Positions 1-4,795 of a stretch of 8,328 bases of DNA are shown one piece after another (position 1 is the stretch's first letter; the number at the start of each line of letters is the position of its first letter). The stretch lies in the NCBI GenBank assembly GCA_934567745.1, contig CAKTJM010000082.1:1-8328 (forward strand). Reading direction: 5' to 3'. The notes below the pieces were generated by a model. It was not told where the DNA came from, searched no databases, and worked only from the letters and a program-made list of their open reading frames with translations. A program made the translations under genes and the position numbers. Source of the stretch: an uncultured Eubacteriales bacterium (lineage in GTDB: Bacteria; Bacillota; Clostridia; Oscillospirales; Oscillospiraceae).

Positions 1-312
1 CTGCAGCGCGTCCTCCTGGCCCTGGCGCTGGAGCCGATCCCCCAGATCCTGATCCTCGACGAGCCGCTCTCCGGCGTGGACGTCGGCGGGGAGCATCTGC
101 TCATGGAGATGCTCGACGAGATCCGCCAGCGGTACGACCTGTCGATCCTCTTCTCCACCCACGACTTCTCCACCCTCCGGCGGTACGCGGACAAGGTCGT
201 CCTGCTCCAGCAGACCGTGCTGAAGACCGGCACGCCCGCCGACGTCCTGCGGTCGGAGCAGTTCCAGTCCGTCTTCCACCTCGACCTCGGCATGGAAGGA
301 GGCGACGCCTGA
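1..312 (+). CDS. Metal ABC transporter ATP-binding protein, C-terminal part
   Basis: This is the 3' end of an ABC ATPase; the start and the Walker A motif lie outside the window. The visible 103 residues begin just where the LSGGQ signature should end (LQRVLLALAL). They continue with a Walker B motif and D-loop (ILILDEPLSGVD, about residues 17-28 of the fragment) and a switch histidine in LFSTHDF. The C-terminal tail is short, as in ZnuC/MntB-like importer ATPases. The stop codon overlaps the start of a ZnuB-type permease by one base, so the two are translationally coupled and belong to one importer. The subunit would energise uptake of a divalent metal such as zinc or manganese at the inner face of the membrane. 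The metal cannot be read from this fragment. The family is secure; the substrate is inferred from the partner. Confidence 0.93.
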   Translation: MQRVLLALALEPIPQILILDEPLSGVDVGGEHLLMEMLDEIRQRYDLSILFSTHDFSTLRRYADKVVLLQQTVLKTGTPADVLRSEQFQSVFHLDLGMEGGDA

Positions 313-1157
313 TGGGCCTTTGGTACGCCCTCGTGTCGCTGCTGCCCTTCGACTGGGCGGCGGCCGACGGGATGCGGTTCATGAAGGACGCGCTCCTGGC
401 GATCCTCGTGGTGACGCCCCTGTTCGGGCTGCTCTCCACCATGGTCGTCGAGAGCCGCATGGCCTTCTTCTCCGACGCGCTCGGCCACTCCGCCTTCACC
501 GGCATGGCGATCGGCGCGCTGTGCGGGCTGACGGAGCCGGTGTGGGCCGCGGTGCTCTTCGCCGTGGTCATCGCCCTGCTCTTCACCCTCGTGCGGCAGC
601 GGACGCACATGGCCAGCGACACGGCGATCAGCGTCTTCTCCTCCGCCGCCGTGGCGCTGGGCATCTTCCTGAGCACCCTCGGCGGGCAGAGCTTCACGAA
701 GTTCAACACCCTGCTGATCGGCGACATCCTGAGCGTCGCCCCGGCGGAGATCGGGCTGCTGGCGCTGCTGCTGGTGCTGCTGGTGGTGCTGTGGCTGACC
801 TCCTTCAACCAGATGATGCTCTCCTCCGTGCACCAGGCGCTGGCCGACAGCCGGGGGATCCGGGTGGTGTGGAAAAATTTCCTGTTCACCGCCGCGATCG
901 CCGTCGTGGTGACGATCACCATGAGCTGGGTGGGCCTGCTGGTCATCAACGCCCTGCTCGTCCTGCCCGGCGCGGCCGCGCGGAACGTGGCCAAAAACCT
1001 CCCGCAGTATCACCTCGTGTCGATCCTCGGCGGGCTGATCTGCGGCGTGGCGGGGCTGATGGTGTCCTATCAGCTCGGGACCTCCACCGGCGCGTCGATC
1101 ACCCTGCTGCTGGCGCTGTGGTTCTTCGTTTCGCTGGCGTTCCGGGGGCGGCGGTGA
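312..1157 (+). CDS. Metal ABC transporter permease (ZnuB/MntB family)
   Basis: A complete 281-residue integral membrane protein, the usual size for ABC-3 type permeases. Hydrophobic segments follow one another through the chain, including ALLAILVVTPLFGLL near 28-42, a run near 83-97, a Leu-rich run near 149-165 and a C-terminal run near 260-275, which fits seven to eight helices. The segment ESRMAFFSDALGHSAFTGMA (about 48-67) matches the conserved family pattern of RMAFxxDAxxHxAxxGxA. The start ATG overlaps the ATPase stop as TGATG. It should form the channel for a divalent cation handed over by a substrate-binding lipoprotein that is not in the window. The ion cannot be decided from sequence. 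No gene follows on this strand, so it is probably the last gene of the operon; no clear T-rich terminator follows, only the repeat region. Confidence 0.93.
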   Translation: MGLWYALVSLLPFDWAAADGMRFMKDALLAILVVTPLFGLLSTMVVESRMAFFSDALGHSAFTGMAIGALCGLTEPVWAAVLFAVVIALLFTLVRQRTHMASDTAISVFSSAAVALGIFLSTLGGQSFTKFNTLLIGDILSVAPAEIGLLALLLVLLVVLWLTSFNQMMLSSVHQALADSRGIRVVWKNFLFTAAIAVVVTITMSWVGLLVINALLVLPGAAARNVAKNLPQYHLVSILGGLICGVAGLMVSYQLGTSTGASITLLLALWFFVSLAFRGRR

Positions 1158-1170
1158 GGGAGGATGCGAG

Positions 1171-1345
1171 CCTTCCGCACACGGCCTTGTGCCCTCTGCC
1201 ATGCGGGTGACACCCCTCTGTTGCTGATGACCTTCCGCGCATAGCCTAGTTACCCTCTGCCTCGCGGGTGACACCCCTCTGTTGCTGATGACCTTCCGCG
1301 CATAGCCTAGTTACCCTCTGCCTCGCGGGTGACACCCTCTCAGTC
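1171..1345. repeat. 61-bp tandem repeat array, about 2.5 units
   Basis: Bases 1203-1263 are repeated exactly at 1264-1324 (61 of 61 identical). A third copy begins at 1325 and matches for 11 bases before losing one C and running into the left end of the neighbouring palindromic element. A more diverged copy of half a unit precedes the array at 1171-1202, sharing CCTTCCGC and CCCTCTGCC. No reading frame is supported here. The unit resembles the arm that flanks the palindromic element on its right in inverted orientation, so the array looks like tandem duplication of an element end. Confidence 0.9.
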
Positions 1346-1474
1346 CGCTTCGCGGCCAGCTCTCCCAAAGGGAGAGCTCTTTGGGTGGGTCTGCCGATCC
1401 AACGTGCAGGAGAGCACCGCACAGCGAGCTCCCCCTCTGGGGGAGCTGTCACGGCAAAGCCGTGACTGAGAGGG
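1335..1474. mobile_element. MITE-like palindromic element with 11-bp terminal inverted repeats
   Basis: A 140-bp non-coding element. The ends CCCTCTCAGTC (1335-1345) and GACTGAGAGGG (1464-1474) are perfect inverted repeats. Inside, hairpins are placed symmetrically. On the left are a short CCGC/GCGG stem near 1344-1356 and a perfect 9-bp stem AGCTCTCCC/GGGAGAGCT with loop AAA (1358-1378). On the right are a perfect 9-bp stem at 1427-1447 (loop TCT) and a perfect 8-bp stem GTCACGGC/GCCGTGAC with loop AAA (1448-1466). A non-palindromic centre of about 48 bases separates the halves. I recall very similar palindromic intergenic repeats from Oscillospirales genomes, but could not search. No transposase is encoded, so any movement would depend on another element. 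An alternative is a REP-like extragenic palindrome. Confidence 0.65.
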
Positions 1475-1550
1475 CGCACGGACGGAGCAGTTTTATACTA
1501 CGCGGTGTGCGGAAGGGCACCACGACTGAGGTGGCGCACGGACGCAGCAG
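1461..1550. repeat. Degenerate 60-bp-period repeat, right arm of the palindromic element
   Basis: Bases 1461-1490 and 1521-1550 are related at 25 of 30 positions with a period of 60, both containing GCGCACGGACG. Read as reverse complement, 1464-1516 aligns with 1292-1345 of the left array at about 36 of 54 positions, including CCTTCCGC at one end and the 11-bp terminal repeat at the other. This makes the right flank an inverted, more diverged counterpart of the left tandem array. The remaining stretch to about 1605 shows only weak traces of the same unit and no gene. Confidence 0.6.
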
Positions 1551-1610
1551 GTCCAGACCACATCGCATGCGGAACACCGCCGTTCCAGAGTGGTGCTCCC
1601 CTCAAATAAA

Positions 1611-1650
1611 GCACAAAAACGCCCGGCCAACCTCTGGCCGGGCGTTTCGT
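1611..1650 (-). terminator. Intrinsic terminator of the small minus-strand gene
   Basis: A 13-bp perfect stem AAACGCCCGGCCA / TGGCCGGGCGTTT (1617-1629 and 1635-1647) with a 5-base loop. On the minus strand it is followed by TTTTTGTGC and then TTTATTT, a good U-rich tract. It lies about 14 bases beyond the stop codon of the 93-residue gene. On the plus strand the tail is only TTTCGTC, so termination there would be weak at best. Confidence 0.9.
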
Positions 1651-1660
1651 CTCAGATGCG

Positions 1661-1942
1661 TCACGCATCCACGAAGTCCTCGCTGTCCGCGGCGGGCGGT
1701 TCGCCCTCCGGGGTCTGCTCCCCTGCGGGCGCGTCCGCGTGCTCCACGGTGTGGACCACGTCGTCCCCGCCGAGGTCCGCCGTGAAGAAGCCGTCCTCCC
1801 CGCGCGCGTCGAGCTGCGCGGAGATGTCCTTCACGACCTTCTCGATCTCGGCGCGGTGCCGATAGACCGCGATGCCGCCGATCACGGCGCTGGCGAGGCT
1901 GAGCGCGAAGGCGCTCCCAAAGCCCTGGTTCCGTTTTGCCAT
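1661..1942 (-). CDS. Small single-pass membrane protein, YtxH-like, function unknown
   Basis: A 93-residue protein. The N-terminus is basic (MAKRNQG), followed by one hydrophobic segment at about residues 8-25 (GSAFALSLASAVIGGIAVY) and then RHRAEIEKVVKDISAQL, a charged and probably helical stretch. The C-terminal half is very acidic and Pro/Ala-rich and looks disordered. This layout resembles YtxH-like small Bacillota proteins, but I see no diagnostic motif. The start is supported by a full AGGAGGT ribosome site (1950-1956) 7 bases upstream. It has its own promoter at 1999-2026 and its own terminator, so it is a single-gene unit. It sits directly behind the methyltransferase on the same strand and might be partly read through from it. 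No link to restriction is implied by sequence. Confidence 0.75.
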   Translation of the reverse strand: MAKRNQGFGSAFALSLASAVIGGIAVYRHRAEIEKVVKDISAQLDARGEDGFFTADLGGDDVVHTVEHADAPAGEQTPEGEPPAADSEDFVDA

Positions 1943-1998
1943 CGTAGGTACCTCCTAGTCCCGGTGAGACCGCACAGGATCTCTCCTTATGATACGAT

Positions 1999-2026
1999 AG
2001 GATATCACTTTTTCCCCGATCGTCAA
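1999..2026 (-). promoter_or_regulatory. Extended -10 promoter for the small minus-strand gene
   Basis: On the minus strand, TTGACG (2021-2026) and TATCCT (1999-2004) are separated by 16 bases, and TGA precedes the -10 as an extended -10 (TGn). The -35 is one base beyond the methyltransferase stop codon. A dyad TGATA-N8-TATCA (about 1990-2007) overlaps the -10 and the start region. The leader to the ATG is about 50 bases. Confidence 0.65.
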
Positions 2027-2027
2027 G

Positions 2028-3248
2028 TCACAGCCGGTCGAGCAGCGCCCGGCCGATCCGCTCCACCAGCGGCACCACGAGCGCGTTGCCCATGATGAAG
2101 TACCGCTGCCGCTCCGGCATCCCCGTGTCGGTCCAGCCGGGCGGGAAGCCGTTGAGCCGCTCGCACTCCTCCGGGGTGAGACGGCGCAGGCGGCCCGTCG
2201 CCGGGTCCGCGATGACGTGGGAGCTGCGGTTGGCCGTGCCCTCGCTGGTGAGCATCGTGCGGGCGGGGCGGTCCAGCGGGTCCGGGAAGGCGATCGCCCC
2301 CTCGGAGAAGCGGTAGGTGAAGCCCGTCTTCGCCGTGCGCTCGATCTTCTTGGCCCCCTTCATGACCTGCCACTTCGGCAGCTCCGCGGCGGAGAGGAAA
2401 TACCGCTCGTCCACCGGGCCATCGGTCGCCACGTCCCCGAGGACCTTGCCGTCCGCACAGGGGACGGGGACCAGCTCCTCGGTCCAGACCTGGCCGTCGC
2501 ACATGACGCCGCCGTTGTAGAACGCGGCGCGGAACTCGTCCGAGACCTCCAGCAGGCTCTCGTAGGCCGCCAGGTCCGCCTGGCCGCGGCGGCCCTTCGG
2601 CGGGTCGCCCGGCTCCACGGGGAAGGCCCCGGCGAACAGCCCCTCCGTCCGCAGCCACGCGGCCGGATCGGCCGCCGCGAGCTGGCGGTGGAGCTTGGTC
2701 CCCTTGCGGCAGGCGAAGATAAAGGTCCGACGGCGGCGCTGGACATAGCCGTAGTCGGCGGCGTTGATGACCCGCCACTCGACGGCGTAGCCCGCCTCGT
2801 AGAGGCAGCGCAGGATGATGCCGAAGTCGCGCCCGCGCTGCTTGGCGGGGGACTTGAGGAGCCGATCGACGTTCTCCAGCAGGATATAGCGCGGCTTGCA
2901 GCGGCGGACGATCTGGTCGATCGACCACCACAGGACGCCCTTCTTGCCCTCGATGCCCTTGGCCCCGGTGCTGGCGACGGAGTAGTCCTGGCACGGGAAG
3001 CCGCCCACGAGCAGCTCGTGCATCGGGACGGACCGGATCACCTCGGCGACGTCCTCGTTCACGCAGTTGGCCGCGTCGCCAAAGCGCTCGGCGTAGCACT
3101 TGTACGCCCACTGGCCGCTCTGGCCCGGCTCCCACTGGTTGGCCCAGACGGTCCGGTAGACGGCCGGATCGGCGGCCTCCAGCCCGACGCGGAACCCGCC
3201 GACCCCGGCGAACAGCTCCACGACCCGCAGGATCTTTTCCTGTTCCAC
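2028..3248 (-). CDS. DNA (cytosine-5)-methyltransferase of a type II R-M system
   Basis: Transfers a methyl group from S-adenosylmethionine to C5 of cytosine in the host recognition site, protecting it from the adjacent endonuclease. From the chosen GTG start the protein has 406 residues, normal for the family. Motifs appear in the standard order: I (SAM binding) ELFAGVGGF 11-19; IV GGFPCQDYS 82-90 with catalytic Cys86; VI ENVDRL 125-130; VIII QRRRR 170-174; IX-like RPARTMLTSEG 327-337; X GNALVVPL 387-394. Residues about 175-325 are the variable target-recognition region, so the site cannot be predicted. The frame stays open to an ATG at 3362, but that lies upstream of a consensus promoter (3291-3319). 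The GTG at 3246-3248, just before motif I and behind a weak GGTGAT, is therefore the better start. The short N-terminus leaves no room for a helix-turn-helix extension of the self-regulating kind. Confidence 0.95.
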   Translation of the reverse strand: MEQEKILRVVELFAGVGGFRVGLEAADPAVYRTVWANQWEPGQSGQWAYKCYAERFGDAANCVNEDVAEVIRSVPMHELLVGGFPCQDYSVASTGAKGIEGKKGVLWWSIDQIVRRCKPRYILLENVDRLLKSPAKQRGRDFGIILRCLYEAGYAVEWRVINAADYGYVQRRRRTFIFACRKGTKLHRQLAAADPAAWLRTEGLFAGAFPVEPGDPPKGRRGQADLAAYESLLEVSDEFRAAFYNGGVMCDGQVWTEELVPVPCADGKVLGDVATDGPVDERYFLSAAELPKWQVMKGAKKIERTAKTGFTYRFSEGAIAFPDPLDRPARTMLTSEGTANRSSHVIADPATGRLRRLTPEECERLNGFPPGWTDTGMPERQRYFIMGNALVVPLVERIGRALLDRL

Positions 3249-3249
3249 T

Positions 3250-3277
3250 TTCGCATCACCACTTTTTCTGGTATGAT
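3250..3277 (+). promoter_or_regulatory. Probable promoter of the endonuclease-vsr operon
   Basis: An extended -10 (TGG followed by TATGAT, 3272-3277) with a weak -35 TTCGCA at 3250-3255 and a 16-base spacer. The expected start is near 3284, giving a leader of about 77 bases. The predicted start coincides with that of the opposing methyltransferase promoter. Confidence 0.5.
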
Positions 3278-3290
3278 AGTCATTGTACCG
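3271..3290. promoter_or_regulatory. Imperfect dyad between the divergent R and M promoters
   Basis: The 20-bp segment has the symmetric skeleton GGTAnnATnnnnATnnTACC (12 of 20 positions symmetric). It covers the -10 of the endonuclease promoter and the predicted start points of both promoters. It could be an operator, but no regulator gene is visible in the island and the symmetry is modest. Confidence 0.3.
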
Positions 3291-3319
3291 ATTATAACAC
3301 ACTCGCCGGGAAAGATCAA
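3291..3319 (-). promoter_or_regulatory. Consensus promoter of the methyltransferase gene
   Basis: On the minus strand, TTGATC (3314-3319), exactly 17 bases, then a perfect TATAAT (3291-3296). The start would be near 3284, about 36 bases before the GTG start codon. It is clearly stronger by consensus than the facing endonuclease promoter, which suits a system in which protection must come first. Confidence 0.8.
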
Positions 3320-3360
3320 GCCCGGAGGACAAAAAGTTGAGGGCGGAAGGAGAGATCGGC

Positions 3361-4083
3361 ATGGAGCTTCAGATCGCGCGGGAACGGTTCTTCAACAACG
3401 GGGCGCTGCTGCTCCCGTCGCTCACGGACGCGGCGGGCGCGCCCCTGCGCGCGCGGGTGCAGGACTGGCTGGAGCGGGACTACGACCTGGTCCACAAGGC
3501 GCGGAAGAACGCCACGGAGGGCATCGACGCCAAGCAGCTCAACGTCGCGCTGCGCGCGGCGCTGGCCGAGACGATCGCGGGGATCCATCTGGAGACGCAC
3601 GTGGAGTACGGCGCCTTCTTCCACCAGGGCACGAACGGGTTCGACTTCTCCCTGTACGACGAGGAGGACGACCTGATCCGCCTGCGCAACGCCTTTTTGG
3701 GCGATCCGGGCCGGTACGGCGGGCTGGAGGCCCTGCTCGACCAGCACCGCAAGCTCAAGCTCGACCGCGAGGAGCTGCGCGCGCGGATCGAGGCGATCGG
3801 CGGCACGCCGGGGCAGGACGTGCCCCACGAGAAGCGGCGGCTGACCGTGGTCGGCGAGCTGCAATTCGGCAACTGGGCGCTGGTCAAGCACGACCTGCTG
3901 CGGCTGCTCAACTGCGCGGACGAGGTCGGCATCGACTATTACATCTACATCGCGGCGACGGGGCGGCTGCTGCGGATGCTCAGCCAGGGCGTGGTGGACT
4001 TCGACCGGGCGACCGAGGCCGTGGTGGAGAACCGCCGGCTGCTGAAGACCCCCATGTGGGTGATCGGGCTGGACGTGCGATGA
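3361..4083 (+). CDS. Type II restriction endonuclease, BglII/BstYI-like
   Basis: A 240-residue protein from the ATG at 3361, which has AAGGAG 8 bases upstream. An alternative TTG at 3337 with GGAGGA 7 bases upstream would add 8 residues. The segment VVGELQFGNWALVKHDLLRL (about 163-182) contains an E166-x-Q168 pair followed by FGNWAL. This fits the E-x-Q active-site arrangement of BglII and BstYI, where an Asp lies about nine residues earlier; here D153 or E157 could serve. The N-terminal half is mainly helical with an acidic YDEEDDL near 99-105. The protein should cut unmethylated DNA at the site protected by the divergent methyltransferase. Position (divergent to the methyltransferase, overlapping vsr) supports the call as much as the motif. 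Subfamily and recognition site are inferred or unknown. Confidence 0.75.
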   Translation: MELQIARERFFNNGALLLPSLTDAAGAPLRARVQDWLERDYDLVHKARKNATEGIDAKQLNVALRAALAETIAGIHLETHVEYGAFFHQGTNGFDFSLYDEEDDLIRLRNAFLGDPGRYGGLEALLDQHRKLKLDREELRARIEAIGGTPGQDVPHEKRRLTVVGELQFGNWALVKHDLLRLLNCADEVGIDYYIYIAATGRLLRMLSQGVVDFDRATEAVVENRRLLKTPMWVIGLDVR

Positions 4084-4526
4084 AGCATCAGAAGCTGGAG
4101 ACGACGCCGGAGACCTCGCGCCGGATGTCGCGGGTCCGGCTCAAGCGCGGGGCGGCGGAGCGGGCGCTGGCGAAGGCGCTGTGGCACAAGGGCTACCGCT
4201 ATCGGCTCAACTGGCGGGCGCTGCCCGGCTCGCCGGACATCGTGCTCACGCGGCAGCGGCTGGCCATCTTCGTGGACGGGTCCTTCTGGCACGGCCGCGA
4301 CTGGGAGCGGCGCAAGCCGCGGCTCAAGCGCAACCGCGCGTATTGGATCGAGAAGATCGAGGAGAACATGGCCCGCGACCGGCGCAACGACGCTCTCCTC
4401 CGAGCGCAGGGCTGGTCCGTGCTGCACTTCTGGGAGGAGGAGGTCAAGCGCGACCTCGCCGGGTGCGTGGCGGCGGTGGAGGACCAGCTGCTGGACGACC
4501 TGATCGATCAGCAAGAGGAGCCTTGA
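4080..4526 (+). CDS. vsr: Vsr-type very short patch repair endonuclease
   Basis: A 148-residue protein starting at an ATG that overlaps the endonuclease stop (ATGA), so the two are co-translated. It nicks next to T in T:G mismatches that arise when 5-methylcytosine deaminates, starting repair back to C:G. Family features in order: an N-terminal segment TTPETSRRMSRVRLKRGAAE (8-27), GYRYRLNWRALPG then SPDIVL with D53 at the catalytic Asp position, AIFVDGSFWHGRDW (62-75) with H71 at the conserved FWH, NRAYWIEKIEENMARDRR (85-102), and GWSVLHFWEEEV (111-122). The zinc ligands of E. coli Vsr (Cys66, His71, Cys73, Cys117) are not kept; the only cysteine is C129. I recall a zinc-less subgroup of this form in Bacillota, so it is probably functional. 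The gene ends inside the -35 of the next promoter. Confidence 0.9.
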   Translation: MKHQKLETTPETSRRMSRVRLKRGAAERALAKALWHKGYRYRLNWRALPGSPDIVLTRQRLAIFVDGSFWHGRDWERRKPRLKRNRAYWIEKIEENMARDRRNDALLRAQGWSVLHFWEEEVKRDLAGCVAAVEDQLLDDLIDQQEEP

Positions 4527-4551
4527 CAGACGGCCGATCGTATGATATCCT
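4523..4551 (+). promoter_or_regulatory. Near-consensus promoter of the surface protein gene
   Basis: A perfect TTGACA (4523-4528), 17 bases, then TATCCT (4546-4551) with TGA before it as an extended -10. The -35 overlaps the vsr stop codon. A 20-bp imperfect dyad ATCGTA-N8-TACGAT (about 4537-4556) covers the -10. Transcription would start near 4558, at the first bases of the long-range helix of the leader. Confidence 0.8.
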
Positions 4552-4555
4552 ACGA

Positions 4556-4795
4556 TTGGACCGACAAAGGGCCAGAGAGCGTCCGTCCTCCGCAAGAGGG
4601 ACGGGCTCCTTTCCGGCCCTTAGTTAGATCCCTCTAATTCGATCGATCTAACTGGAGGACAAGGGAAGGACCGCGCGCGAAGGGGCTATCCCCTTCCCGA
4701 CCGGGCCTTTTCTCTGACGGCGGAGTTAGCCGAGCCTAACGGTCCAACGCTGGCCGGAGACGGCCAAGCTCGAACGAGAAAGGAAAGGTGTTCGC
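4556..4795 (+). promoter_or_regulatory. Structured 5' leader, possible unclassified cis-regulatory RNA
   Basis: About 238 bases separate the predicted transcription start from the ATG, with many helices. TTGGACCG (4556-4563) pairs with CGGTCCAA (4740-4747), an 8-bp helix enclosing the rest. Inside it are AAGGGCC/GGCCCTT (4567-4573 with 4615-4621) capped by an interrupted CCGTCCTC stem-loop near 4583-4604; a 9-bp stem AGTTAGATC/GATCTAACT (4622-4630 with 4645-4653); a 7-bp stem GAAGGGG/CCCCTTC with loop CTAT (4679-4696); and GTTAG/CTAAC (4725-4740), which competes for the last base. After it comes a stem TGGCCG/CGGCCA with a GAGA tetraloop (4751-4766). A ribosome site AAAGGTG (4784-4790) lies 5 bases before the ATG. 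I see no FMN (RFN), cobalamin, TPP or cyclic-di-GMP riboswitch core. No protein-coding frame is supported. The helices are read by eye without energy calculation. Confidence 0.45.
4663..4715 (+). terminator. Terminator-like stem inside the leader (possible attenuator)
   Basis: AAGG-A-CCG (4666-4673) can pair with CGG-G-CCTT (4702-4709), enclosing a 5x5 internal loop and the 7-bp GAAGGGG/CCCCTTC hairpin. The 3' strand runs directly into TTTTCTCT (4708-4715). The interrupted stem and short U run make it a moderate terminator candidate lying ahead of the large gene. It would make sense only as a regulated or leaky stop. Confidence 0.4.

Noticed and set aside
320..1210. A 296-codon plus-strand frame within the permease gene
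   Set aside because: Arg/Ala/Pro-rich shadow of the permease frame with no ribosome site; the permease frame has membrane segments and family motifs.
1171..1550. CRISPR array
   Set aside because: The 60-61 base periodicity comes from whole-unit duplication with no unique spacers, and no cas gene is present.
1381..1865. Plus-strand frames of 134 and 91 codons across the repeat region and the small gene
   Set aside because: They cross inverted repeats and the intrinsic terminator, have Arg/Pro-rich sequence and no ribosome site.
1661..1942. R-M control (C) protein or antirestriction factor
   Set aside because: The small protein has a membrane segment and an acidic tail, with no helix-turn-helix pattern.
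3249..3362. N-terminal extension of the methyltransferase to the ATG at 3362
   Set aside because: A perfect TATAAT with a 17-base spacer lies inside this stretch and would start transcription near 3284, downstream of that ATG; motif I begins normally only ten residues after the GTG.
2217..4526. A 769-codon plus-strand frame running antisense to the methyltransferase and into vsr
   Set aside because: Its last 148 residues are simply vsr, which has its own coupled ATG; the rest is antisense to a clear methyltransferase and crosses the promoter region and the endonuclease in another frame.
4556..4795. FMN riboswitch controlling an FMN-binding protein
   Set aside because: Attractive by function, but the conserved RFN core sequences (for example GGGGCAGGGUGAAAUUCCC-like and GCCGACAGU-like segments) are absent.
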